Positions 23,327-32,178 of a DNA stretch of 49,342 bases are shown piece after piece. The notes beneath the pieces are model-generated. The model did no database searches. It was not told the DNA's origin and was given only the letters and a program-made list of their open reading frames with translations. Source of the stretch: Candidatus Flemingiibacterium merdigallinarum (lineage in GTDB: Bacteria; Bacillota; Clostridia; Oscillospirales; CAG-272); assembly GCA_904386005.1 (NCBI GenBank), contig CAJFKR010000009.1, forward strand, positions 1 through 49,342, written 5' to 3'. Numbering within the stretch: the first letter of the stretch is position 1; every line of letters begins with the position of its first letter. Made by a program: the position numbers and the translations under genes.

Positions 23327-24577
23327 TCATGTCTTGTCATTGCCGTCTATATTGTCACGCCCTGTCTGCGGATTCGGTTCTGCCGGATTGCTTTGAGCAC
23401 TGTCAGGCTTGCTCTGCGGCTTGACTTCACCCGGCTTTTTGTATATCGGCCGGCCGAATTCGTCGATTACGCCTTTTGCCATCAGCTTCTTTCTGTGCTT
23501 GCGGTTGATGACAATTACAAGCGTTAATATGATGCCGACAATAATCAGGAACCACATAATATCAATGATGAAATAAAGCAAATGCTCGAGCACGTCAAGC
23601 ATCGTGTGCCACGAGGCGACAATCCGCTCGACTACCTTCTCGCCAAAGCTCTTTTCCTCCTGCTCGCGCGGCGTGTCGCTGTATTCGGTGACCTCGTTCA
23701 TCGTTATAGTCACAGTCGAATACGCGACGTCGCGGTCATACGATGAAATCCGCGTCGTCAGCTGATTTATCTCGGCCTGCACCTCCGAGATGCGCTGCTC
23801 AACAGTGATCATCTCGTCGATTGTCTCGCACTGCTCATACATTCCGAGCAGCACGTCGAGCTGATTCTGATAGGACTCGAGGTAAGACTTCGTGCTGTAA
23901 TACTCCTGCGTGATATTCGACACGTATGACGACGAGCTTGTGACATGACCTATGCCGCCGATGTCATTGAGAAAGGCGTCGAGGTTCGCGGTGGGTACGC
24001 GCACGGTCGTGACAAGCCGCTTGTAGCCCGAGACCTTGCGTGTGGTCGAGTCGTCGTATATGCCGTAATAGTATTCCCACGGAGTGTCGTCGTAGAAATT
24101 CTCGTCCTGAATAATGCCGCCGACCTCGTCGAGTCGCTCGTTCAGCTGATCGACCGCGGCGTCGAAATCCTTTGTCTCGAGCTCTACCGACGCGGTGTAG
24201 ACCAGCTTCTCGGGATTCAGTTCATTTTCGGCTGCCGCGCTTTCGGTATCGGTCGCGTCGCCGCTCGCCGACTCGCTCACACCGGCGCTCACCGAACCGC
24301 TCATACCGGCGTCGCTTATAAGCCCACCGCCGATCGAACTGGTTATTGATTCGCCGACCACAGGTCCGGATGTCTCATAGTAGATTTCGCTGTCAGCGTC
24401 GTATATCTCGCTGTATTCGTTGTCATAGCTGTTTATGCTTTCAGTCGCGCTTGACGAGCAGCCGGACAGCGCGAGCATTGCCGTTATCGCCGCGGCAGTC
24501 GCGGCGAGCCGGAGGTTTCTAATCCTACAAACCGGTTTTTCTCGTATTATTGCATTAACAAAGCTTGCAAAACACAT
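23327..24577 (-). CDS. DUF4349 lipoprotein with C-terminal membrane helix
   Basis: The 416-aa protein has a signal peptide with lipobox LALSGC (Cys near 40), a Ser/Gly/Glu-rich linker to about residue 120, the DUF4349 domain (KLVYTASVELETKDFDAAV, GGYIQ-like GGIIQDENF, VRVPTANLDAFL, VEQRISEVQAEINQL coiled coil) and one membrane helix near 335-360 followed by a basic tail. The family is surface-exposed and of unknown function. GAGGGG lies eight or nine bases before ATG, 12 bases after the SDR stop, so it may be the last gene of the preQ1-riboswitch operon. Confidence 0.88.
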   Translation of the reverse strand: MCFASFVNAIIREKPVCRIRNLRLAATAAAITAMLALSGCSSSATESINSYDNEYSEIYDADSEIYYETSGPVVGESITSSIGGGLISDAGMSGSVSAGVSESASGDATDTESAAAENELNPEKLVYTASVELETKDFDAAVDQLNERLDEVGGIIQDENFYDDTPWEYYYGIYDDSTTRKVSGYKRLVTTVRVPTANLDAFLNDIGGIGHVTSSSSYVSNITQEYYSTKSYLESYQNQLDVLLGMYEQCETIDEMITVEQRISEVQAEINQLTTRISSYDRDVAYSTVTITMNEVTEYSDTPREQEEKSFGEKVVERIVASWHTMLDVLEHLLYFIIDIMWFLIIVGIILTLVIVINRKHRKKLMAKGVIDEFGRPIYKKPGEVKPQSKPDSAQSNPAEPNPQTGRDNIDGNDKT

Positions 24578-24589
24578 ATTCCCCGCCCC

Positions 24590-25234
24590 TCACCATACAA
24601 AATTGAATTTAGCGTCCTCTCCGTTGTCAATGAGTATATCCTGCGCGGTCATCGAACGATTTACCACAGTCACAAAATACGCCCAGTCGGCGATTTCGTC
24701 GACGCTCGCCCACTTGCCGAGCAGAGTTTCGGCGAGCACCTCGGAATACAGCTTCGCGTCGTCGATTATATGCGCGTTCAGCTCGGTCAGCACACCGCCG
24801 GGCGAAAGGCTGTTCGCGGTCGCGCCGTATTCGGCGAGCCGCGACGCTACATTTTTCATATACGCGACCATTCCGCCCTTGCTCGCCGCGTATTCGGGAA
24901 ACTCAGCTCCGGTGCGCGCGCTCGACGAGGCTATGAACAGAACGCTTCGTATTCCCGACCGAAAGGCGTATTTCTCGGTTACGCGGATCGTGCCCTTCAG
25001 GTTTATGTCGATATCCCGCCCTGAAGCCTGTACCCCCGCGTTGTTGATCAGTATGTCGACTCCAAGCTCGGGCAGCTCGCCGTCGAGGATATCAGCGGTA
25101 TAGTGCGTGTAGCCCTTGTCGAAAATTGTCGACGAAAGAATATCAATTCCGGCGACCCTGTGTCCCTCGGAAAGGAATTTCGACGCTATCGCCCGACCGA
25201 TGCCCCGGCTCGAGCCGGTGACAAGTATGTTCAT
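24590..25234 (-). CDS. Short-chain dehydrogenase/reductase
   Basis: The 214-aa classical SDR has the cofactor motif T-G-S-S-R-G-I-G (6-13), N-N-A-G (64-67), catalytic Ser near 104 (IASSS) and Y-A-A-S-K (115-119). It is shorter than the family norm of about 250, with little of the usual C-terminal substrate loop. Its ATG (25234-25232) overlaps the stop of the VUT transporter (ATGA), so it is translated with it under the preQ1 riboswitch. Substrate unknown; a link to queuosine precursor use is only inferred from location. Arg in the first loop suggests NADP preference. Confidence 0.92.
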   Translation of the reverse strand: MNILVTGSSRGIGRAIASKFLSEGHRVAGIDILSSTIFDKGYTHYTADILDGELPELGVDILINNAGVQASGRDIDINLKGTIRVTEKYAFRSGIRSVLFIASSSARTGAEFPEYAASKGGMVAYMKNVASRLAEYGATANSLSPGGVLTELNAHIIDDAKLYSEVLAETLLGKWASVDEIADWAYFVTVVNRSMTAQDILIDNGEDAKFNFVW

Positions 25235-26058
25235 TTCATCGAAGCCCCGCATTTCTTTCTGTATTTGAAGTATTCCTCACCGACCCTCTTTTTCTCCCAG
25301 CCCCGGCAGATGCGGTAGCCGAAGAACGAGAAGCCGACCTCGCACAAAAGCTCGACGACCATTCCGGTAAGCGAGCAAGTCACGCACTGCAGGAGCGACC
25401 AGCCGAAGAAGATGTGGCTGACCAGCAGCGCGAAGGTAAGGTTATCGACAAACTGTGCGATCGCGGTCGAAAGATACGAGCGCAGCGCGTAGCTGCCGAA
25501 GCCGCGTCTGCCGGAGCCGCGTTCACTGACTCCGCGGTCACTGGAGCTATGGTCACTGACTCCGCGGTCAACGAGATTACAGTCGCCGAGCCGCTTGCCA
25601 ATTCCCCAGTTCACGAAGTTATTGACTACCGACGACAAGAGAAACGCCGCTGTACTTCCGGCAAGAACATACCACGTACCGCCGAACGTATTGTCGAGCG
25701 CGCTGTTGAGCAGCGCCTCCGAGCCGGCTACATACGACTCCCCCCAGCTGCCCGGAATCATGCTGGCAATGTAGAATATCATGCACCAGAACAGGTTCAG
25801 AAGTATCGCGAATATCGACAACTCGGTCGCGGCCTTCGGTCCGAAGTGGCGTACAATCATGTCCATAGTCAGAAAGGACAGCCAGGACACTATGATACCG
25901 CAGTCGAGCGCGAGCCAATCGAATGGCAGGGCGATGCTCTTGTTGGCCAGCAGATTCATCGCGAACACCGACATGACAAACAATACGGTTATCGTGGACG
26001 GCACCGACCGCAGCAGTAGTTCGAATTCGTGAAGCTCGGTTTTAAGTTTTTGACTCAT
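25231..26058 (-). CDS. Queuosine precursor transporter, VUT/YhhQ family
   Basis: The 275-aa membrane protein has about six helices with VUT family features: FAMNLLANKS, FPF-like LPFDWLALDCG, FLTMDMIVRHFGPKAA near 68-84, VNNFVNWGIGKRL near 145-160 and YLSTAIAQFVDNLTF after it. It takes up preQ1, preQ0 or queuine for tRNA modification. An unusual Ser/Asp/Arg-rich insert sits between GKRL and YLST, made from a 30-base DNA repeat (TCACTGACTCCGCGGTCA at about 25523 and 25553). The ATG at 26058 has AGGGG eight bases upstream. A preQ1-I-type aptamer lies in its leader, which confirms the substrate class. Confidence 0.92.
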   Translation of the reverse strand: MSQKLKTELHEFELLLRSVPSTITVLFVMSVFAMNLLANKSIALPFDWLALDCGIIVSWLSFLTMDMIVRHFGPKAATELSIFAILLNLFWCMIFYIASMIPGSWGESYVAGSEALLNSALDNTFGGTWYVLAGSTAAFLLSSVVNNFVNWGIGKRLGDCNLVDRGVSDHSSSDRGVSERGSGRRGFGSYALRSYLSTAIAQFVDNLTFALLVSHIFFGWSLLQCVTCSLTGMVVELLCEVGFSFFGYRICRGWEKKRVGEEYFKYRKKCGASMK

Positions 26059-26223
26059 AATCAATACCCCTAAAAAAATTTTGATATGAGCCGCAATACG
26101 AATACAGGGAATCTCCGTTTAACAAAATGTGATGGGCATAATCAACTCCGCGCCCGCCTTTTGCGGTCTGCCGCAGCCGGCATCCCCCTCTCGGCGCTCG
26201 CTTAAATTGACGTTTGCCCTTGT

Positions 26224-26266
26224 TCCGTAGTTTTGTTTATAGACAGGATGGTTTCGAACTGTCTCG
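26224..26266 (-). promoter_or_regulatory. preQ1-I riboswitch aptamer
   Basis: Minus strand from 26266: GAGACAG, loop TTCGAAACCATC, CTGTC, then the A-rich tail TATAAACAAAACTACGG. Stem, C-rich loop and A-rich tail match the class I preQ1 aptamer, in which the tail forms an H-type pseudoknot with the loop (CC with GG). The predicted transcription start is about 11 bases upstream of the stem. Between the aptamer and ATG are about 165 bases of GC-rich leader that should hold the expression platform. Confidence 0.82.
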
Positions 26267-26283
26267 TGTTAACGACTGAAAAT

Positions 26284-26312
26284 ATTATACCATATAAATT
26301 AATCGCCGTCAA
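26284..26312 (-). promoter_or_regulatory. Sigma-A promoter of preQ1-riboswitch operon
   Basis: Minus strand: TTGACG (26312-26307), 17-base spacer ending in TGG, TATAAT (26289-26284). The -35 lies inside a 21-base direct repeat. Confidence 0.85.
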
Positions 26313-26343
26313 GCCCGACAGAATAAATTAATCGCCGTCAAGC
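26294..26343. repeat. 21-bp direct repeat with promoter -35
   Basis: The 21-base units at 26294-26314 and 26323-26343 are identical (ending AATTAATCGCCGTCAAGC) and 29 bases apart. Each holds a minus-strand TTGACG. The second copy ends eight bases from the stop codon of the truncated kinase-like frame, so the duplication may mark a deletion junction. Confidence 0.75.
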
Positions 26344-26350
26344 TCATGAA

Positions 26351-26764
26351 TCATTTCGTTCCGAGCCATAACAGCTCGTCCCGAAAGGCTTCGAGCATCC
26401 ATTTGTCCAGTCGTTCGGTAAGTCCGCACAAGCGCTCACCCTCGATATATGTCATAAAGAAAAAACGCAGATTTATACTCTCATCGACCGCGAGCGGCTC
26501 GGGCATAGGTATTCCAAGCCACTTAGCGCGTCTCAGCGCGTCGACCTCGGCGGCGAGCATATTTATTTCCGAGGTCATACAAGATATATTCGGGTCGGGC
26601 GCGACCTTCAGCACGGCCCGCCCTATGTCCGAATCGATATAGAAGACCGAATTATACATTCCTTTATTGCAAGCTTTGACCGAGTCAGGCGTTATGTGCA
26701 GGCATTCGTTTGCGAGCGACGCCGCAAGCTTCGCGTCAAATTCGCGCGGCAGCATTATTGACAT
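26351..26764 (-). pseudogene. N-terminal fragment of aminoglycoside phosphotransferase-like kinase
   Basis: The 137-aa frame looks like the N-lobe of an APH/choline-kinase-type protein: MYNSVFYIDSDIGRAVLKVAPDP gives the glycine-strand and the ATP-binding Lys (AVLKVAP), then a helix (MTSEINMLAAEVDALRRAKWLGIPMPEPLAVD) and the hinge FFFMTYIEGERLCGL. It stops about 25 residues later, before the catalytic loop (HxDxxxxN) and the metal-binding Asp, so it cannot be an active kinase. Family members are about 270-300 aa. GGAG lies seven bases before ATG. Direct repeats at the 3' end suggest truncation by deletion. Confidence 0.65.
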
Positions 26765-26887
26765 ATGAAATCTCCGTTTTCGGTATATATTATCAGGTGT
26801 ACTTTTATTAAATACAGCATAACACATCTTCAGCGCCGAATCAATCACATGATGTAAATATTAATTCAAAAAAATTATATATATATA

Positions 26888-26916
26888 TTGACATAATTAT
26901 AATACTATGGTATAAT
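26888..26916 (+). promoter_or_regulatory. Consensus sigma-A promoter for solute-binding lipoprotein 2
   Basis: TTGACA (26888-26893), 17-base spacer ending in TGG, TATAAT (26911-26916); both hexamers perfect. Confidence 0.9.
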
Positions 26917-27003
26917 ATATTCAGCACAAGCGCAATTTAAATCATGACATCGTTCACATTTTATCTATCTATCACAATCAACAAATCAAGATGAGGTGCT
27001 CTT

Positions 27004-28473
27004 ATGAAAAGAAAAAGCGTTCTGACATTAATTCTCTGCTGCCTGCTGCTCGCCGGCTGCGCAGGAGGAAATCAGATCGAAACCGAAGTCACCGAAAACA
27101 CGACCGATACCGCCGCGAGCAGTGAAACCACCGCTCCGGCAATCGCGTACGACTACCCGGACAAAGATTACGAGGGTCACGAATTCGTATTTCTGAATCA
27201 GGACCAGTGCAGCTGGGCAAACCCGCTCATCGCACCCGAGGAGTCGAACGGCGAGCTTATAAACGACGCGATGTTCGAGCGTAACAGCCGTATCAGCGAA
27301 AGATTCAACATCACCATCAGCGACTACAAGGTCACTAACGACGAAATCCCGACTCTTGTAAAAAACACGGTCAATTCGGGCGACGACGCGTACGACGTCG
27401 CGCTGTTCCCCTATCATCAATTGAGCGCGGTGCTGCTCGACGGTTACCTCGTCGACCTTAACACGATATCGTCGCTGCGGCTCAGTGAGCCTTGGTGGGA
27501 TCAGCTGGTAGTCGAAGCCGCTACCATTGAGGACAAATGCTATCTCGCGTCAAGCGACATCACTTTCTTCCCGTTCGAGGCGACCTGGGTCGTATATTTC
27601 AACGAGGACCGCTTCGATGAGTTAGGATTCGAGCTGCCGTACGACCTTGTCCGAAACGGCGAGTGGACGATTGACAAGCTCGCGGAATACTGCGTCGCGG
27701 CCGCCGACCTTAATGGTCAGGACTCGTTCAAATACAACGAGAGCGGCAGCGCGAACTACGGCATAATCACGCACAGTCAGATAGTGCAGACGCTGCTGTT
27801 CGGCGGCGACGTGACGCTCATCGACCAGAGCGGAGACGTTCCGGTATTCGACGGCGAGAGCGACCGCGCGTATTCGCTTTATGAAAAGATAGCGACGCTG
27901 CTCGGAACCGAGGGCGCGCACGTTGACCGCGACAAGGAGGGCGGAGTCGACACCGACCAGAATTCGTTCTGCCGTTCGGCGTTCAAGACCGGTCGCTTCA
28001 TGTTCATGTCCGAGACGCTCGGTCACATCGCCGGGCTGCGCGATTTCAACGACAGCTTCGGCGTCCTGCCGGTTCCGAAATACGACGAGTCGCAGGACGG
28101 ATACCGCAGCATGATGGCGACCTGGGGCACGCTTATGACGACGATTCCGGCGACCGCCTCCGACCCCGAGCGCACCGGAGTCATACTCGACGCGCTCGCG
28201 TATGACAGCCACATGAATCTGCTCGAACCCTACTACGAAACCTATCTGACACAGAAGGGCGCGCGCAACGAGGACTCGGCTGATATGCTGCAAATTGTGC
28301 GCGACACGCGCGTCATCAACGTCGGCTCGATGTACGGCTGGACGACGTCGGTGCTGTCGTCGATCACAACCCAGCTCGAAAATGGCAACTCGGCGGTATC
28401 GTCGGTAATAGCTTCGGCGAAGTCGTCGATTGAGGCGCTGATAACGAAAACGATGGAATCGATGAGCGATTGA
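27004..28473 (+). CDS. Extracellular solute-binding lipoprotein 2 (ABC-type, orphan)
   Basis: The 489-aa protein has a strong signal peptide and lipobox LLLAGC (Cys 19), a Thr/Glu-rich linker and the same solute-binding fold as the other three: GELINDAMFERN near 82, SGDDAYDVALFPYHQ near 125, EPWWDQLVVEAATIEDKCYL near 160, GEWTIDKLAEY and LPVPKYDES near 355. The Ca-loop position reads ADLNGQDSFKYNES and has lost the acidic spacing, so it may not bind metal. AGGTG lies five bases before ATG. It is followed after 50 bases by the propeller-like/solute-binding fusion gene, probably in one transcript. No permease gene nearby. Confidence 0.92.
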   Translation: MKRKSVLTLILCCLLLAGCAGGNQIETEVTENTTDTAASSETTAPAIAYDYPDKDYEGHEFVFLNQDQCSWANPLIAPEESNGELINDAMFERNSRISERFNITISDYKVTNDEIPTLVKNTVNSGDDAYDVALFPYHQLSAVLLDGYLVDLNTISSLRLSEPWWDQLVVEAATIEDKCYLASSDITFFPFEATWVVYFNEDRFDELGFELPYDLVRNGEWTIDKLAEYCVAAADLNGQDSFKYNESGSANYGIITHSQIVQTLLFGGDVTLIDQSGDVPVFDGESDRAYSLYEKIATLLGTEGAHVDRDKEGGVDTDQNSFCRSAFKTGRFMFMSETLGHIAGLRDFNDSFGVLPVPKYDESQDGYRSMMATWGTLMTTIPATASDPERTGVILDALAYDSHMNLLEPYYETYLTQKGARNEDSADMLQIVRDTRVINVGSMYGWTTSVLSSITTQLENGNSAVSSVIASAKSSIEALITKTMESMSD

Positions 28474-28523
28474 TAAGCAGCAGCGGATATTTTCAATCTT
28501 AAATTAAAAGATGGTATTTTGCT

Positions 28524-30947
28524 ATGTCTAAGCTCATATTTCTGCTATTTACTGCCATTCTGTCCGTCCTGTCCCTCTTTTCCTGTACCTCCGACTGCAC
28601 GCCGGAAACCGTATACCTCACGACCGCGTACCGGCTTCCGACCGGCGCCGACTTCGGCACGCATAACGAATATACGCCCGCCGATCCTTTCGGCACACAC
28701 TTCGACGGCGAGCGGCTGACATATGTTTTCCAGCATCGCAGCGAGGAAGTGTATACCATAGAATATAACAAAGCCGGCGGCGGTACGCATACGACCGAGC
28801 AGAGGACCGCATATTCGTATTGCTTTTTCGACCTCGAAACCCTCTCGTTTTCGGATATGTCGGCTCTTGCTTCGGTCGAGCCGTATACCGACGGTATAAA
28901 CAGCAGAGACATCGCCTATTTCTACAGCTGCCCGATTGACGATAATAAAGTAGCGGCGAGCATATCGATTTATGATTCGGTTGAAGCGGCGCGCGAAATA
29001 CAAGCCGCCGCGGCTGAAGCCGAGGCTTTGGGGCTTGAGCAGGTGACAATAGCTAGCGACTATCGATACATTGCCATATCGGACGGCGGCACGCCCGAGC
29101 TTGTCAGAACCCAGCCGCTTGGGCTCGAGCTGGGACGATATACCGATATGTATAATTTTGGCGATTGCCTGATATTCGCTTATGGCGGCGAGCTCTGCGG
29201 CTTTGACCTCGACACTCAGACTGTATTCGGTATGTCTCAGAGCTCGCAGGGCTTCGACGAAAGCTATACAAACGTCAACGTCATGCCTTATAACGGCGGA
29301 CTGTACCTGACCGCAAAAAAACAGGGCTATTTTTACGCCACCGAAATTACGGTCGAGTCCGACGGCATTGCGGTTTCAGAGCCGGTGCGGCTTCCCTATC
29401 CGGACAAGCTCACAGGCGTCGTCATGTCGCCGAACATATACCTTTCGCTGCCGCTCGGCGACTATACCGGCGCCGAATTTTCGGTCGTGTATTATTACGA
29501 CGACCTCGGTCTGGTGCGCGCTGATAACGAAGGCAGCGAGCGGCTGTTTTTCTGGACCGACGTCGACCTCGTGCGCGATATGGTGAATAATCTTTATGTG
29601 CGCGACGACGGCAGAATTATCATTGAGGTGTACGATTCGTCCTCGGATGAAATCTACCTCGTCGCCGCTGAATACTCACAGCAGCAGGCAAGCGATAAGC
29701 TCGTTGTCGCCTGCTCCGAGGGCTTGCAACCGAGTGATATAGCCGCGCTCATGGCTTCGGTGCGCGCGTACAATCTGTCGGGACCGGAGCTGCGCGCAAA
29801 GCTGAAGCTCCATTCTGCCGACGACGGCTACGACGAGCTCGTGCGCGACGCGATTTCGGACGAGACGCTCGACATCATTGTATTTGACAGCAGGCTCGAC
29901 CCGTCCGCGTTTGTCAAGCAAAAAGCTCTGCGCGACCTATACGGCTATATCAAACGGGACGATGAATACAACCGCGACGCCTTTCTGCCCTGCGTGCTCG
30001 AGCCGTTCGAGACGGACGGCAAGCTCTACACGCTCGCCGGCAACTTCAGCGTTACGACGCTCGGCGGCGTCCGCGAGTATATCGGCAACCAGCTCACGCT
30101 CGACCGTATCCGCGAGCTCGCGGAGAGCGACGCGTATCTGATGCGCGTCGGCGACGTCGATATGCCGTCGCTCGCGCTGCTCGACCAGCTGCTGACTGTA
30201 TTGCCAGATGCCGCGAATGAGCTTGATACCCTTTTGCCGCTCTGCAAATCGGCAAAGCTCGACACAAGCGGCTCCGGCTTCGACCCTGAGCTGTATCAAG
30301 ACGGCGAGGTATTGCTGCGGACACAGTATTATACGAATCCGGTCTTCTATCTGTTCTACAGATACCTTTCATTTGGCGGCAGCGACTCGTATATCGCAAG
30401 CGGTACAGACGGCGGCACACAGCCGGTGATAGGGGCGAATCTCAGCTTTTCAATCACGCGCTCGAGCGAGCATCCCGACGAAGCGTGGGCTTTCATCAAA
30501 TCACATTTCACCTATACCGAGTCGAAAATCGCAAGCATTGACAATCCGGAGAATCTCTCGGCGTTCCCGTCGACATACGAAGCCTTCGAGCGGCTGATTT
30601 CGTCGTTTGACAATTGGGATTTATATGTAAAGCTCAACTATACAACAGACGCGAACGGCAAGCCGTCGACTTCATACACCTATGTATTTTTGAATATTTT
30701 CGACGACATCGACGAGATAACACAGCTAATCCACGAGGGTTATATATCGACAAGGTTCACACAGCGCGACCTCGAGCTGCTGCGCGGCATTGTGACAAAC
30801 AGCTCCGCGCTGCCGTCGACATATGTCGACAGCAAGATAAAGTCAATAATCCTTGAAGAAGCCGCGACTTATTTCGCGGGAGCAAAGACTCTCAACGAGG
30901 TGATAAGCATTATCGAAAACCGCGTTACGACGGTGATAAACGAATAG
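28524..30947 (+). CDS. Lipoprotein: N-terminal propeller-like domain plus C-terminal solute-binding domain
   Basis: The 807-aa protein has a signal peptide with Cys near 21 (SLFSC). Residues about 30-385 are beta-rich with blade-like repeats (DCLIFAYGGELCGFDLDTQ, GGLYLTAKKQGYFYATEITVESDG, NNLYVRDDGRIIIEVYDSSSDEIYLVAAEY), as in a propeller. From about 390 (DKLVVACSEGLQPSDIAALMASVRAYNLSG) to about 700 the order of segments follows a type I solute-binding protein: TLDIIVFDSRLD, FLPCVLEPFETDGKLYTLAG, HPDEAWAFIKSHF. A helical C-terminal tail contains EVISIIENRVTTVI. It probably senses or presents a ligand at the surface together with the preceding lipoprotein. Exact ligand unknown. It overlaps no other gene and ends at a bidirectional terminator. 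Confidence 0.75.
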   Translation: MSKLIFLLFTAILSVLSLFSCTSDCTPETVYLTTAYRLPTGADFGTHNEYTPADPFGTHFDGERLTYVFQHRSEEVYTIEYNKAGGGTHTTEQRTAYSYCFFDLETLSFSDMSALASVEPYTDGINSRDIAYFYSCPIDDNKVAASISIYDSVEAAREIQAAAAEAEALGLEQVTIASDYRYIAISDGGTPELVRTQPLGLELGRYTDMYNFGDCLIFAYGGELCGFDLDTQTVFGMSQSSQGFDESYTNVNVMPYNGGLYLTAKKQGYFYATEITVESDGIAVSEPVRLPYPDKLTGVVMSPNIYLSLPLGDYTGAEFSVVYYYDDLGLVRADNEGSERLFFWTDVDLVRDMVNNLYVRDDGRIIIEVYDSSSDEIYLVAAEYSQQQASDKLVVACSEGLQPSDIAALMASVRAYNLSGPELRAKLKLHSADDGYDELVRDAISDETLDIIVFDSRLDPSAFVKQKALRDLYGYIKRDDEYNRDAFLPCVLEPFETDGKLYTLAGNFSVTTLGGVREYIGNQLTLDRIRELAESDAYLMRVGDVDMPSLALLDQLLTVLPDAANELDTLLPLCKSAKLDTSGSGFDPELYQDGEVLLRTQYYTNPVFYLFYRYLSFGGSDSYIASGTDGGTQPVIGANLSFSITRSSEHPDEAWAFIKSHFTYTESKIASIDNPENLSAFPSTYEAFERLISSFDNWDLYVKLNYTTDANGKPSTSYTYVFLNIFDDIDEITQLIHEGYISTRFTQRDLELLRGIVTNSSALPSTYVDSKIKSIILEEAATYFAGAKTLNEVISIIENRVTTVINE

Positions 30948-30951
30948 CGAA

Positions 30952-30980
30952 ATGCCGCCGGACATCTCGTCAGGCGGCAT
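30952..30980. terminator. Bidirectional terminator between fusion lipoprotein and corA
   Basis: ATGCCGCC (30952-30959) pairs with GGCGGCAT (30973-30980). It lies between two convergent stop codons; CTCATTT follows on the plus strand. Confidence 0.75.
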
Positions 30981-30981
30981 C

Positions 30982-31920
30982 TCATTTGAACAGCTTTATC
31001 TTCAATATTATAATCATCGTCACTATGCTCGCGACGACGGCAATCGCGATGATTATCGCGAATCCGTAGGGGTGTTCGGACAGCGGTATGTTCATAACAT
31101 TCATTCCGTATGCCGAAAACAGCATTGTCGGTATCGCCATGACGACTGTGATTATCGCAAGCACCTTCATCGCCACATTGAGGTTGTTCGATATCACCGC
31201 CGCGAAGGTGTTCGACATATTTGACAGAATCTCGGTGTGTATCTTCGCCATCTCGATTGCCTGTTTGTTTTCGACTATGCAGTCCTCCAATAGATCCGAG
31301 TCCTCCTCGTATTTCTTCACGACGTCGGTGCGCACCAGCTTTTCAAGCACCGATTCGTTCGAGCGCAGTCCGGTCGTGAAGTAGACGAGCGATTTTTCGA
31401 GCTTCATCAATTCAAGCAGCTCGCGGTTCTTCTGTAATCGGTTGAATTCAAGCTCGGCGGCGTCGATCTTCTTTTCGATAAGGCGCAGATAAATAAGATA
31501 CCGGCGCGCGGTCGCGTAGAGTATCTGGAACACGAAGCGCGACTGCTTGCCCGGGTGAAAATCGCGCTCGCTGCCGTTTTCAAAGCCGCGCAGGATGTGC
31601 GTGTTCTTCGAACAGACTGTGATAACACGAGACGCGGTCAGGATAATCGCAAGCGGTATCGTCGTATACAGCTCGCGATCGCTCGTCTCCTCGCGCGTAG
31701 GTATATTCACAAGCAGCATACGATAATTGTCGTCCACCTCGATACGCGAGCGCTCGTCGAGGTCGAGCGCGGCGCGGCAGGCCTCCATCGGAAGGTCGAG
31801 CGACATCGAGACGCTGCGCAGCTCGTCGTCAGTTGGACTAATAAGCGATATCCAACCGGTTTCCGGTATATTGTCGACAATTTCGAGCTTGTGGTTCTTT
31901 TCGGTATAGCAGCTTATCAT
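30982..31920 (-). CDS. CorA-family divalent cation transporter
   Basis: The 312-aa protein has the CorA layout: an N-terminal alpha/beta cytosolic domain, a long coiled-coil stalk (about 130-245), and two C-terminal helices with the Y-G-M-N selectivity motif near residue 270 followed by MNIPL, then the second helix and a basic tail (KIKLFK). It forms pentamers that conduct Mg2+ or Co2+. The start at 31920 is six bases after GAGGTG; ATG codons just upstream lie within that site. It has its own promoter and is divergent from the Gfo/Idh gene. It is the second Mg-type transporter in the window after the MgtE-like one. Confidence 0.93.
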   Translation of the reverse strand: MISCYTEKNHKLEIVDNIPETGWISLISPTDDELRSVSMSLDLPMEACRAALDLDERSRIEVDDNYRMLLVNIPTREETSDRELYTTIPLAIILTASRVITVCSKNTHILRGFENGSERDFHPGKQSRFVFQILYATARRYLIYLRLIEKKIDAAELEFNRLQKNRELLELMKLEKSLVYFTTGLRSNESVLEKLVRTDVVKKYEEDSDLLEDCIVENKQAIEMAKIHTEILSNMSNTFAAVISNNLNVAMKVLAIITVVMAIPTMLFSAYGMNVMNIPLSEHPYGFAIIIAIAVVASIVTMIIILKIKLFK

Positions 31921-31952
31921 GCACATCACCTCGTCACGTAGTCTCTATAATT

Positions 31953-31981
31953 ATTATAACGATTAATTTCGTTTCATTCAA
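31953..31981 (-). promoter_or_regulatory. Sigma-A promoter for corA-like gene
   Basis: Minus strand: TTGAAT (31981-31976), 17-base spacer, TATAAT (31958-31953). Confidence 0.8.
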
Positions 31982-32098
31982 GCTTTAATTGTTAACTCGA
32001 TTGAACCGGCGACGATTTTCCCGCAGTCAATCACCGTGTCAAGTTTGCACAGTGCGCGAATTGCTATACTATTTATTTAAGAAATGTTGAAAAACCTA

Positions 32099-32127
32099 TT
32101 GAAATCACGCATAAAAAAGTGTATAAT
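32099..32127 (+). promoter_or_regulatory. Sigma-A promoter for Gfo/Idh gene
   Basis: TTGAAA (32099-32104), 17-base spacer, TATAAT (32122-32127). Confidence 0.85.
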
Positions 32128-32178
32128 AATTCTGTATCACATGGAACGCACACAGCGTTCGGAAAGGTCAGGTAAAAA

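Noticed and set aside
26224..26266. tRNA-like GTTCGAA motif
   Set aside because: The motif is the loop of the preQ1-I aptamer (GACAG-TTCGAAACC); there is no acceptor stem or anticodon arm.
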